This document shows positions 1 to 11,600 of a stretch of DNA of 32,778 nucleotides, piece by piece (within the stretch, counting starts at the first letter, position 1; the number at the start of each line of letters is the position of its first letter). The notes under the pieces are model-generated. The model ran no database searches, was not told where the DNA came from, and saw nothing but the letters and a program-made list of their open reading frames with translations. Position numbers and translations under genes: made by a program. The stretch comes from Sperchopsis tessellata (taxonomy: Eukaryota; Arthropoda; Insecta; Coleoptera; Hydrophilidae): contig JAWQRN010000261.1 of the NCBI GenBank assembly GCA_033557685.1, positions 1 through 32,778 of the forward strand. Direction: 5' to 3'.

Positions 1-60
1 TCAGAGCCTCTACACGGTTTCCACCCGGAAACAACATTCATATGTATACCATCAGTAATC
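1..60 (+). repeat. Dispersed repeat, copy A (cut by window edge)
   Basis: The first 43 bases (tcagagcctctacacggttt and on to catat) match parts of copies near 5056, 13399 and 25280. In those copies the unit is preceded by a block ending in cttgcaacagtggac, which here would lie before the window. No coding content. This is a non-autonomous dispersed repeat of unknown superfamily. It lies 140 bases before a piggyBac remnant, but nothing links the two. Confidence 0.6.
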
Positions 61-198
61 AGTAGTGGTAAAATTATATACCAACAGTATTATTATTGCA
101 GATATGTTGCGTTGCTTTTTAATCCACCAAGAGCTATGAAAGTTAACTGAGAAGCACTTGACTGACTTTAGTGACTATTTTGCTGGAAGCAGTGACTT

Positions 199-1530
199 AT
201 GGACACCTTCTTTCGACGAGGAACAGGTTTAAAGGGTTTCAGATCAGAAAAAAAATTTGTATCGGAGCAGAGCAATAACTCTGATGTAGATAGTCAGGAT
301 TCTAATTTGGATGGTAGTGATTCTAATGAACCGAGAAATGAGCACGCTCCCAAGTTCTATGAACAGTGCCAAATGACAGCACTTTTATTCTAAAAACAAA
401 AGAAACAATTCCTACTCACTATTACAATATTTTCATAAACTCTACCCCGTTTCATGCACATGCATATTTCCAAATGTACCAACTAGTGACTTGAAATTTT
501 ACAAAGTCTAAAAAAAGAAGCCATTTGCAAAAAAACTGATATGGGAGAAACTCAAATTGTTCTTGGATGTCCTTTTAAAATGGCATATAATCGATTCTCC
601 AGCACTTTATCACTATTGGGGTAATTGTCCATCGTTGGGAAAAAAGTCAATAAAAAGCTCAATATCTCGTAATAGATGCAAACTTATTTCGGCAAAAATG
701 TATGTTGCTCTACCTGAAAACTGCTCTGAGTCTTACTACATTCATGATGTTGTTCAATGTTTGAAAGGTACCTTTCAAAAGTACTACAAATATAGTTGCC
801 ACCACAGCACTGATAAGTCAATGACGAAGTTCAAAGGATGGACAACATTGAAATAGTACATGCCCATGAAACCCGTGATGCGATGAATCAAAATATGGCT
901 GAGATATGATTCAAATACTGCATACACCTAAGATTTCACATTTATACAAGGGGAAAAGCTCAGGCTGCCAGTGGAACTTTAGTGGAGCGTGTTGTGTAAA
1001 CATTAACCTTCACAGAACGAATAATGAAGTATTATGTTTTGATCGAATTTTTAAGCCTGTGTCTCTACTAAAGACTCTAAGCTATGTTACCTTAGGAACA
1101 AGCAATGCCAATCCCAAAAATTTGCAAAACAAAAAGAAAAAAAAATTCCTGAGAGGTGAATCGATGTTTAGGTGCACCAAAGATGGATTAATGTTCGTGT
1201 AATGGCTGGATACCCAAGAAGTTTTAGTAACGAGTAACTGCTATACTGATGCCATTACATCTGTAACTAAAACCAACAAAGATGATTGTGAATTTCCAAG
1301 AAATGATTACCTTTTAACAATTAGCAATGGAAGGGGTTGATAGAGCGGAAGAGATAGCAGGTTTCTACGAATTGGATCGTAAGTCTACAAACCAGTGGGA
1401 AAAAACCTTTTACAGGCTTATGATGATAGTCATAAATGCTTAGATTTTATCAAAAGAAAAGAACAATAAAAACATCTTTTTGGAATTCCTTCTTGAATTA
1501 GCAGAGTTAATTGCTGAAGGATCAAAAATT
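199..1530 (+). pseudogene. Degenerate piggyBac-type (DDE_Tnp_1_7) transposase
   Basis: This is a broken cut-and-paste transposase of the piggyBac superfamily. A 64-residue N-terminal ORF (199-393) has the Asp/Ser-rich segment common in these proteins. At 557-856 the frame carries an ISRNRCKLISAKM block, then STDKSMTKFKGWTTLK followed past a stop by YMPMKP. The family has DESM.KFKGR..LKQYMPMKP here, so the first catalytic region reads DKSM. At 906-1202 the frame shifts and carries RGESMFRCTKDGLMFV; after a stop comes WLDTQEV, equivalent to the W.DtK.V block. The C-terminal GVDRAEEIAGFYELDRKST block lies at 1336-1392; the family usually has GVDRADQ. Several stops and frame changes interrupt it, so it cannot make active transposase. 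Terminal inverted repeats and a TTAA duplication were not identified. Confidence 0.85.
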
Positions 1531-1533
1531 GCT

Positions 1534-1653
1534 TTGGGTAATAGCTTAATTCCCAACTTAAATGAACTATACCCTGATGGAAATTACACTTTTCAGCAAG
1601 ATGGTGTATCAAGCTACACAGAAAAGTCAACAAACGGTTTGCAGATCAAGAAA
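1534..1653 (+). pseudogene. Tc1/mariner transposase scrap (DDE second Asp block)
   Basis: The piggyBac C-terminal frame continues with one TAG (1438-1440) into NLNELYPDGNYTFQQDGVSS, then YTEKSTNGLQIKK and a stop. The YPDGNYTFQQDGapaHtaKsTq pattern is the hallmark around the second catalytic aspartate of Tc1/mariner transposases and is not a piggyBac motif. Only about 40 residues are left, with no helix-turn-helix or third acidic block nearby. It may be a nested insertion remnant or a deletion junction. The match is short but strong. Confidence 0.6.
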
Positions 1654-1962
1654 TGAAAGTTTCGGCAAAAATTCTCAAAGAAAAATAAATGATTTGCAGA
1701 TAAAACTATCAGAAATATGGGGATTTTTCATACTAAATTACCGCAGGTCTTTGCTAGAAACCATTTCTGCCAGAATACAAAGGTTATAAAGACGGAACAT
1801 TCATTATCCAAACATTAAGTTGTCAGTCGAATTTTATGTTTTTAGTGTTTTTGATTGATTTTGTCCCCTTTTAATACAAACAAATTCTTTTTGGGCAGAA
1901 GTGTCCCTTATTTTTATTATTATTAAAATTTGAATCATCCGAAGATTATCTTGTTAGGGTTG

Positions 1963-1973
1963 ATATATATGTG

Positions 1974-2005
<32 letters not shown>

Positions 2006-2006
2006 C
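1963..2006. repeat. (TA)n microsatellite
   Basis: About 44 bases of alternating T and A with a GTG interruption and an AAA break. A simple repeat with no gene content, likely length-polymorphic. Confidence 0.95.
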
Positions 2007-4889
2007 TGCCATTGGATACCTTGTTCAAATGCACAACTGAGCGAGTTATTATTTATAAAAAGCCAGAATGCCGACGAATTTTTCTACATATATATTATAC
2101 TCAAATCTAAAATTACACTAAAAATTTAGGCAGCTTAATTTTCATACACACAGATATGTGCTTTTTAAATTAGAAGGCTTAGTACCCAGGGATAATTTAT
2201 CTAGATAACTTGAAAGAAATTTTGATTTAACCCAGAATAATCTACCCTTTTTTAGAAACGTATAGCATCGAAAATCTATATTGTATAGAATTGTTTAGTA
2301 AAAAAAAATAACATTTTAAATGAGAGTTAAAACTTTATTCAGTGACTGAGAAAGAGAAGGTGTAATAGAATTGTATCGTCTGTAAACTATGAAACAATTA
2401 TTATTGGGTCATGTACAGTTCAATTTTTTATCATTACAAATGTTAGCATACTAGTTGCTCTTGTACAAGTTGATAGTTCATTTTGATGTATATGACAAAA
2501 TGTATAAACTGGATGGATCTAACCTTCTTTTCGAGAATTGCTACTGCTTTAGATAAGCATAAGTAGAAGTCCAGCTCCTTACAATGTTTAATTTACTAAG
2601 AATAAATGTATGCATTTAAGTAAAATCCGAGACATACAATCTTACAGCTGAACTTTCCATTTTAAAACAAATTTACTGTCCACAATGAACAGAAGCAATT
2701 AGCAAAGATTTTAGATGGACAGAAGTACTAATGAAAGATTTTGGGGAGAGCCTTACGTGATAACCCAAATGTGAAAGAGATGACATTGTGGTGTGGCCAC
2801 GAACAAACATTTTGTTGTTTTATACAATTTTTACAGAGATAATTAAGAAAACAAATTAAGTTAATGGAAAAGAAAATTCTAATCATAGAATAAAGTGTAT
2901 TCTGGTTTCAACCAAAAAAGGTATGGCAAGACACACTTGAATGTGTAACACTAGGAACACTGATCAAATTAGTCGGAAAACTGTTCCTGGCAAGAAAAAC
3001 ACAGTTGAGGAAGAAATTCCCTAGCAACACTATGATTAAACTCTTGCCTCAAAATCAATACATGTCCTGCAGTCTAGAATCCTCACTCAATTAAAATATG
3101 TCAGTTTAGTTAATTGCCACTATACGTGCATCACGTAAATCTGTAATCAAACATGCACACCACACCTTCACTGAGAATTCTAGTATAAATCATATATACA
3201 TTTTGTACATTTTTATGATAAGGACTGAAGTAGAAAGACAGATGAAGACTTTACAGATACCAGACGCCACATGTTCTGACCATGAAAGGTTACGGTACCA
3301 ATAATTCCCAAGTCACTCTTCTACTCAACAGCTGTAAGACGAGAACTAGAAACAGTATATTGTCGATATGGGTCAATTTTCCCAACTGCAGCACACGAAG
3401 TACTTGGCCATGTTGAGGTACTTCATTCGGCAACAGAACTAATAAGATATATTTGAGTATTTAATTTTTTATCTTTCTTTGAAATATTCAAATAGCTTAT
3501 TGGTGCGTTACATGTTACAATTCTACAACTGAATAAAAAAATTAATTGATGAAATGTCATTGCTTAAAATATTCTGTGATTTTTGTCTTAACATTGCTTA
3601 TTGAAAATAACCTCTCATATTAAATTTACTTTTATAAAAAGTTAGAAGCAAAGCAAAAAATTTTCCTTCAAATTTAAACAGCAGTTAGAACCAAAGTACA
3701 AACTCAACCAATATAAGCGGTATGTGCATTCCATTTCAAACATCAACTGAAATATACTTTTACACAACATTGTGTCGCCGGTTTTATAATGAAGTATTTT
3801 TCATGTATTTTTGTTTATAAAATGGAGAGAAAATGCTCAGTTTGTAAAACTTCAACTGCAGTAAATAAAGTGTTATCATTTCAGATAATTTTAATAAAAA
3901 AATATTTTAACCGTACATTAGCAATTATTTGTACCATCTCTGAAACAGACTTATAGAAAATGAATGTTACCAAATGAGATAAATCTCCTGTGTATTCTGT
4001 GTTCATACCTTATTTTTACTTCCTAGTGGTTGAACATGGACAAACGTATGGTAGATTGTATGGTGTCCTGTAGACAGTTTATAAGAAAGTGAAAGAGTTT
4101 AGAGTTGTACTAGGTGAAGATCTATTAAACACATGCCAAAACAAAACAGTGAAGTACCCATAGCGTAAATAGGAAATTTTATATGGGGATGGGCTTGCCT
4201 AGGTTAGTATCCAGGGATTACTTGACCCTTTTCAATACTACAAACAAACTGTGACAGTGAATCTTAGACTATCTGTTGTTATGGTGGACAACGATGGATT
4301 GACAAGATAACTTCATCTCTGGTACACGATTCAGAGACAGTTTGAAAATATGGTATCTAGAATGTGTACAAGGTATAGAGGATTTGGTACATAAGATGTA
4401 AAAATCTAGAATGGAGATTATGTGTGTTTGTGAAACGAACAGTAAAAGATACCGAAGTTATTCAAAATGGTCAACCTAGTCATGTGTAAATGTAAATGCC
4501 AAAAGGAGTAAAGGAGTAACAATAATTGTAAGAAATGTAGCTCCTCTAGGTTGGTTATCAGAAGTTCCTAATCTTAGCGGGATATTGAGGATAATGAGAT
4601 AAAATAAATGCTGAGATGAAGTTAGGCAGCTATGTATCAGAGGGGACATTTAAACAGTTTGACAGATGAGAGAGAATAATTGGCACTATGTGGTTCTAAA
4701 GTAAACAAAAATATTCAGACTGATTGAAATTTGTTGGAAGAGAAGCTCGTTTGTTCCACATACATTGTTCAGACATAAGAATGTACATAACTATACTTGG
4801 ATAATATGTGAACATAAAAGCATAACGACTTTTATTTACAATGAAAGGATTAGAATGTGATGTAGATCACGTTTGGTTGAATGTGTATA
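2007..4889. other. Intergenic stretch, no recognised gene
   Basis: AT-rich sequence with stops in all frames and no open frame above 60 codons. A weak reading at about 4400-4540 on the plus strand (a CETN segment followed by KGVTIIV) recalls the endonuclease of RTE/CR1-type LINEs, but it is broken and too weak to call. Otherwise nothing was recognised. Confidence 0.5.
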
Positions 4890-5063
4890 GGCTCTGACTA
4901 GTGCTGATGTGTCGTCCACTGTTATAAGGGACATTTTCAAGGGGAGTGATGTTACTTCAATGATTGAATTCATTGTACAGTGAATTTATTCGTTGAAGTA
5001 ACATCACTCGCCTTGAAAATGTCCCTTGCAACAGTGGACAAAACGTCGGCATTTATCAGAGCC
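4890..5063. repeat. Foldback (inverted repeat), 71-bp arms, dispersed-repeat copy B
   Basis: The left arm 4890-4960 (starts ggctctgacta, ends gttacttcaa) is the near reverse complement of the right arm 4993-5063 (starts ttgaagtaacatcac, ends tcagagcc), with a 32-base loop that itself holds a partial palindrome around gaattcattgtac. The right arm is the block that precedes tcagagcc in copy D. Transcribed RNA would fold into a long hairpin. It resembles a foldback or MITE-like element. No target-site duplication was identified. Confidence 0.85.
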
Positions 5064-5145
5064 TTACACAGTTTCCACCTAGAAACAAGATTCTTACAGA
5101 TAATAACCATGGAAGTCTATTACATATAACACTGTTTGGTTGTTT
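5064..5145 (+). repeat. Dispersed repeat, outer part of copy B
   Basis: This continues copy B beyond its foldback: ttacacagtttccacctaga, then a diverged acattcatat block, then gataataaccatggaagtct and attacat. Copy C at 13438-13475 has gataataacagtggaagtct and attacgt. The shared sequence therefore extends about 80 bases outside the hairpin arm. Confidence 0.7.
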
Positions 5146-6970
5146 ACATTGATGCACTTGGTTAAGAATCTGGAAAATAAACAGAGCAAATGCTGCAAAT
5201 ATCAAGTTAACAAGAATTAAGGTTAATAATTTAAAAAATTAACAATTTTGCACACTTTTTTATATATAACATTTGACTGTTAAGTGGTTAAACACCACTA
5301 TCATCAGACCAATTATATCCTACGCCGCCCTGGTTTGGTTCAGCACCTCAATAACTACAAATTTCCCTCCATTATACCAACAATAAATGTTTCAACCTCA
5401 TCTGCAATGCAGACAGACAGCTTTATACGTATAGTAGTTCTACACATGAGGGCAGACATCATGCCCTTAGATGAATATGTAATAAACTTAACCAAGAAAA
5501 CCCGCTTATAAGTAACATAAACATAAGAAGCAATAGCACCCCCTTTAGAATCAAACACAAACTTCTTTATGAAACACTTACACTGTTCAATGAACAAAAT
5601 CAATAACCAATCTGGGTTTTTTATTTATCATCCTGTTTTTGTTCTCCCAACTAGTCACACACACAAAATCACAAATATTGTAAATAAAGTTTTAAAATTT
5701 TTTTGTCCATACAAAATCAATCCCAAATCTTTATGATTAATTTTTTTTTTGTAAATATTAATTACTGTACATAAATTTAGTTCTTATGGCATCTCATAAA
5801 TTATATTGATAGCACATAATAGGCAAAAAATATTTTTGATTTAGTTTACTAACCCGGAGGTAGAGGGATATAATTCCGTTCGTGGCAGTTATACAAATTA
5901 ATTTGAAAAATGTTTTTGTTGATACGATTTGTTTCCACTCCGCTTTTACGGACTATGGTTTTGCCCAGTTTTACCAAGTCATAACAGCATAACAGTCTGA
6001 GACGTTCTAATAGTGGCAATGTCTTAAGATAACTTCTGTTATGTGATGGGGTCTGTTTGAGCAGTATAATTACATTAAACATACCATGATATATCTACTG
6101 TCTTGACTAAAAGGCCTTGTGTCACCAGACTCAGTGAGGGCCGAAAGAGGTCAATGCATAAGAACATACCTAATGTTTTCCTATAACAGTTTTGTAAGGT
6201 ATCATCAATCCAGTTTGTATAATTTAAGGGTGACAGCAAATTAGGAGGTCTAAAATCACTAATAATAATTAACACGGATACAATTATGGGTAACTGCACT
6301 TCTCAGTATATTTACTATATTAATAAATACTTTAAATATTTTTTTGTAATATATATCACATTGTTTAACTTTTACTACTTCACTACAAGATTGATTCTTG
6401 GCAAATTAAATCATTTTTAATATGATACTTCAAATACATACCTTTCTAATCTGGGTTAAATTTTTAAGTTCCGTTTCAAGTAAAGTGAAATTGAATTTTA
6501 TGGTACCTCAAATCATAAAATTTTTTGTAATTTATTTACAAATATTTTTTAAAAATTCTACACTCACAGTTCTAATTATAAACTTATAATTCAAAAATAA
6601 GCTAATATATAAAAAATTGTACTAAATAATCACGGAATTTATTTACAACACGTTATTTTTACTTTATTTCATTAATGAAACAGAATGACTTCAATGACAG
6701 TTTACTTGATTATTAGACATATTTTGCAATTCTTCTTTGCAAACAGTTATTACAAGCATTCTTTATTGATAAATCTAACTATAAAATAATTATACCTCAA
6801 CCATAAGTGAACACCTCAGATGAATTCTTGATATTACAAGTAAAAATACTTAGATAACAAAATAAACTGTAAAGGTATTTATTTATTGAAACAAATAAAG
6901 ACATTAAAAGAATATATAATATTATAAATCCAGAAATTTGATATTTTCGCTTTTTAAACAACATATCTAA
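5146..6970. other. Intergenic stretch, no recognised gene
   Basis: AT-rich DNA with several chance ORFs of 62-82 codons (for example 5284-5511 plus, 5849-6082 minus, 6075-6299 minus, 6797-6985 minus). None shows a domain, motif or conservation that I recognise. Confidence 0.5.
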
Positions 6971-7640
6971 AGGGTGCTTCAACAAGAAGTGTAGGGTTTG
7001 AATTGCACGACATTTTTCACATGCTTAACTTTTTGAAGTTTTAATTTGACAGCTGTCATCTATATAGAAGTAGAATTTATCATGAAGCACTACACAATCG
7101 CAGAACGCATACAAATCGTTTAATTTTATTACTAAAATTCCACGTTCTATAACGATTAACTTAGCAAAATTCATGAACTTCAAAGAGAGTTGTGAAAGTA
7201 TTTAAGAGGACCAAACAAAAACGATGCTTTAAGGGCTGTTTCAGTCAATGGAGTGCGCTATAAAGTCATGTTGATTACCTTTTTATGGCCAGAGCTGGAG
7301 AATATGGATATAGCAGACCTCTACTTCCACCCAGATGGTGCCACATGCCACACACATGGCAAAATAATAGAATTTTCCCTAGTCCCTGACGACACCAACT
7401 GGCCACCAAGATCATGCGATATGACACCATTAAGACTTTTTTCATTGGGGCTATAGTAAAGAGAAAGTCTATTGCAATAATTCACAGACAATTCATAGTC
7501 TCAAATCCAACATCGAAGTCGCTATTACTGAATAGAGCCACATCTATTCGCAAAGATCTTTGCGAATAATTGATCAAACACTTTTAGAAGAGTGGTGGTC
7601 TGCAAGAAGAGCCGAGACATCCCCTCACTAGGTTTTAGTT
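6971..7640 (+). pseudogene. Internally deleted mariner-like element
   Basis: A transposase start at 7081 reads MKHYTIAERIQIV, like the MKRYTIAERVQIV N-terminus of one mariner lineage. It is soon broken by stops. After a jump at about 7200-7240 the frame resumes as AVSVNGVRYKVMLITFLWPE, then LENMDIADLYFHPDGATCHT and NWPPRSCDMTPL (7253-7456). These correspond to the blocks around the second aspartate (FQQDGATCHTA) and third aspartate (WPPRSCDLTPLDF). Catalytic QQDG has become HPDG. The remaining C-terminus is frameshifted but traceable to about 7620. The DNA-binding half and the first catalytic aspartate are missing, so the copy is dead. Confidence 0.85.
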
Positions 7641-8226
7641 TAAAAATTTACCCTTTTGTCACAATTTATTATACAAAAAGAGTCAACGATAATCTAACCT
7701 GCATTTTTGTGAATCCGCTGGTTGCCTGAACATGTGATTAAAACGAGGTTATATTTTCGTTTGTTTTCTTGTTATTCAAGGAATATGGATTGCATAGACT
7801 TGAACCTCTACAAATTTACATTTTAGTACCCACCTTTGTAGTATTTACTACTTATCTAAAATTTTATTTTGAATTAAAACTATTTAAAGAATGTCCACAT
7901 GAACTAACTTATAATATTCCTGAAAAAACAAAAAGGCAAACATTTCTTAAGATTTTTGTCATTTGTCTCATTTTTGAGAACAAAATATTAAATATTTTAA
8001 GAAAATAATGTTTTCCTAACACTTAAAACAGGTGATAAAAATCTATTGGTTTAACCAAATGCTCGTAAGATCTTTCTAATACTAGCTTAAAACACCTCGA
8101 TATTGTGTGTTACATTTTGTTTTGGATTATTTTACCTAATAGAGATAAAAAAAAGTTTAATATATTATTTTACAAGGAATATGCTGTTAAGGATTACATG
8201 AAGTACTATTTATGTAAAACCTCTTT
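7641..8226. other. Intergenic gap between mariner remnant and Mondo 3' end
   Basis: It holds a 79-codon plus-strand ORF (7769-8008) rich in Leu, Phe, Ile and Lys that matches no family I recognise and is typical of chance ORFs in AT-rich DNA. Nothing else is seen. Confidence 0.4.
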
Positions 8227-8232
8227 TTTATT
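8227..8232 (-). promoter_or_regulatory. Candidate polyadenylation signal of Mondo
   Basis: AATAAA on the minus strand, about 285 bases after the Mondo stop codon. It is the nearest canonical signal I noticed downstream. Such hexamers occur by chance in AT-rich DNA, so the 3' end is only inferred. Confidence 0.35.
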
Positions 8233-8515
8233 AAGTAAAATTCACTAGCCACAATTGTGGAGCAGGTTATTTGTACCCAAAGGTTCAATATGCTACACTA
8301 AAAAAATTGAATACACTTGTGTCTAAATAAAAAAATCTTAACAAACCATAATATCAAAACAACTCATATGAGGTGTAAACTTTACATACTACATGCAACT
8401 TAAAGTACAATAAAAATATGACATGAAAACTTAACAGCATTAGAATTATGTTTGCACTGCATATCACGATTATATTCTGAGCAATTAATGTAATGTACGC
8501 ATAGAGACATTAACC

Positions 8516-8637
8516 TTAAGTTGGTTGATTTTGGCTGTTCATAGACATCACTGCTTGCCTAGCTTCCTCAGGAAATTTCTCTGGCTCCGAAAGAATATCA
8601 GTTTTTGTGCACAGATGCCTTAATGAATTTAAAGCAA
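8516..8637 (-). CDS. Mondo: Mondo exon 14: C-terminus and stop
   Basis: After a split Ile it encodes ALNSLRHLCTKTDILSEPEK and FPEEARQAVMSMNSQNQPT, then TAA. Human has LSTLRQLSTSTSILTDPAQLPEQASKAV. This closes the reading frame. Acceptor gttttcaag. Confidence 0.93.
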
Positions 8638-11600
8638 CTTGAAAACAAAATTTTATCATTAGTAATTAACAAATAATTATATAAAATAAGTAACAGAAAT
8701 GAAATAACTTACTTGGTCTTAGGTCTACGAGTGTACATTGCTGTTCAACCCAATGTAAGGTTGATCTATATAGGTCATCCAGGCTCGACGTTGAAACCAA
8801 ATTGTTGAATGATACCAAAAGAGGCCTAAACAATAAACTCAACTGACAAACATTAAGGAAAATATTACACGCATGTATAAAACTAGAGGATGGATGTGTT
8901 CATCACAAAATTTTCTCAACAATTGTTCATAGAAAATGATTAGGTAAAAATTATATTCTGATCATATTAATTTAAAATTTTTGTCAAATCAAATATGAAA
9001 TTAGAATTGCCGTGGTTCTGCGAGTGCCACAACACATAATATACTAAACCACACCATTATTTAACTTTATGTAAATTGAGTCCTTGCTCCAATTAACCCT
9101 AACACTGAGAACAAAAGTACCCTAGATAAAAATGCACCTGTTCTCATTATAAATTTAAAACCTAATAAGGATACAATCCAAAATTTCCAATTTTCCATTG
9201 TCCTTGTTCTAACATATTCATCAAACCTTTCTTGCATTTTACTATCTCGCCTCCTGGACACAGGTGCTCCAGTGGCAGGTAGTAGTGATTGAAAATTACT
9301 AAAAAATTTTGAAAAATTAATGACTTTTTGTAAGAAATAAATCAACAATTACCTCATAGATGTATTAAGAGAATCAATTTCTTGTCTTAACTCTTCCATT
9401 TCTTTACTCAGTTGACTTCTCTCTGACCGCAGTTGCCTTATATACTCTGCCCCTTTTTGTAACATCGCTGCCTTACTTAGCTAGAATAAAAATTAAAATA
9501 TTAGCAATATGTGAGAGAAACTGGATATATTTCACATTTGAATATGAAGGTAATGATATATTTGCAAAGTTTTCTAATTTTAAAAAAATGTAACTAAAAC
9601 TTATATTAAAGGATGTGTCCATCACAAAAGGACTTAATATAAATTATAATCTAGCAGCCCATACCATCATAAGTAATCACATTAGTGATACATATTTCAT
9701 AGTCTACAATCTACAACAAATAGAGGGCGAGTCTCCGGGTGGTGGATAGGAAATGCCTTTCAGATATGTTGGGTAGGAGTTTGCGTGCACAAGCTAATTG
9801 TCTGTTCTCCATATTTGAGCAGCCAGTATTAAACTTCTCAACCTGCACTAAGGCAGCGTGACGAATTAATACCTCATTTTTCAAAATGCCAGATACTATA
9901 CAACCATGCCCCTGATTACCCCAGTAAACAAGCGTAACATGGCAGAGGGTGCTAAGAATCCACAGAATATAAACATCTGCATATAAACATCTAGTAATAT
10001 ATCATATCTTACAGTCATAAAATTAGAAGTAAAGATCTCTAGGCAGTATAAACTCCAAATTCTGCAAATTTATATAAATTCTATGAAGTGACAGATCTTC
10101 ATGAGAATTCAAATGCATATTTTAAGATCACATTAATAGATTTGAATGCAAAAGTAAAAAGAAGAAATGAACGAGGCAATAGACTTATAGAATCAAAGAG
10201 TCTGTATATAGCAAATACCAAAGCCCTAACACACAAGGAAAATGATTGACTACATAATCACAAATAAAAAGCTATCATACAAGACCACAGTTCTGAACCG
10301 TTTTGACACTGAAAGTAGTTACTTTGGTTAGATGTAGAATATAAACATGTAAAATTATATTCTTTTGTGTTCCAAAATGTTTATATTTAGAGGGAATAAA
10401 GAGGGCATACCTTTGACTATTGTTAAAATCTAATTACAGCAGACATATGTAAATCAAGAACTAAAAAAGGACCAAAAGGATTTTCTGAAATATATGCATA
10501 GTGCTTTTAGAAACTACAATAGCAAAATCTGTCTGTCTGCTTTGAAACACAAATAACTTCAAAACATACAAATCATATGAAAAAGTTTTTATAGAACAAA
10601 CAAACTTAAAAAGTTCAAAATAACCAATGACGTGCAAATGCATTTCAGAAAAAAAGGTTGCCTATTTACCTACAAGCACGCCTCTGATGTTATTTTCAAA
10701 ATCCAATTTGAACAAGATATGTAGACTTACAAGTTGAAAAAAGTACACCAAATTTCAATTCAATCAGCTAAAAGCGCTCTGAAATATTAACGAAAAACTA
10801 TTTTAAGGAGCAAATTTCCATCCTGTGTATGTATTTGTGAATAAAATGTTTTTTTGTGAATAAATTTTGTTGGGTTTTTTTAGTTCTAAATTCAAAAATG
10901 TAAAATATTTATGAAATCAATAATTAAAGTATTAAAAACCCTATATCTTTCAGAAGGTAACTCAACGAAGATGTTAGACTTTCTCTCCAATCAATAAGAA
11001 GTAAGACATTACGCACTTAAAATAGCTCTAGGTAACAAAAAATTCCAATTTTAGTTTGCCATATCCCCCCTCTAGTGCTAGTTTCACAGCCTTCTCGCCA
11101 TGCGCAAACATTTTCTGTTATGTGAAGTTTACTGTAACACTGTTATTTACTTGTTTGCACATATTGTTAAATAAATGCCTACAAGCTGGGCACGATTATA
11201 ACATGAAGTTTTACTGCTAATAAACAAAAATATTCTTGTTTATTTAAAACATATAGTTGAAATTAAAGTTATATAAAATAAAAATAAAATGAAAGATTAT
11301 TACAATATTAACAGATGTATACATGCCACTTGAAGAGAAGTAAATGGTTTACAAATGATCGATCGGGGTTATTCAACTCCCGCTGGTGGTGCACGCTGGC
11401 TAATTAATGATGTGACGGGAATTTCTATTTGCTATAGTAATATTTTACTTTCTAATTAATACTACCTGTTCTGCCTCACTAACATATGAAAAAATATTAT
11501 TATTTTTTATCTCATTAATATTAATCAAAACTGATTAATGCTGATTAGTGCAATAAATGAAATCTAATAATATACTTTACCTTAGCATTTGGATTTTGAT

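Noticed and set aside
3180..3420. GC-richer patch with readings such as MKTLQIPDATCSDHERL
   Set aside because: No domain recognised and interrupted frames; not enough to call a feature.
4380..4560. Possible RTE/CR1-type LINE endonuclease remnant
   Set aside because: Only a CETN segment and KGVTIIV resemble the family, with stops between; too short to support.
7769..8008. 79-codon plus-strand ORF as a possible small host gene
   Set aside because: AT-rich codons, no motif, no Kozak-like context or splice partners; typical chance ORF.
9067..9348. Single 93-residue protein gene as read from the ORF
   Set aside because: It is Mondo exon 12 with intron sequence on both sides; the middle matches MLXIP, while the ends do not and have splice sites.
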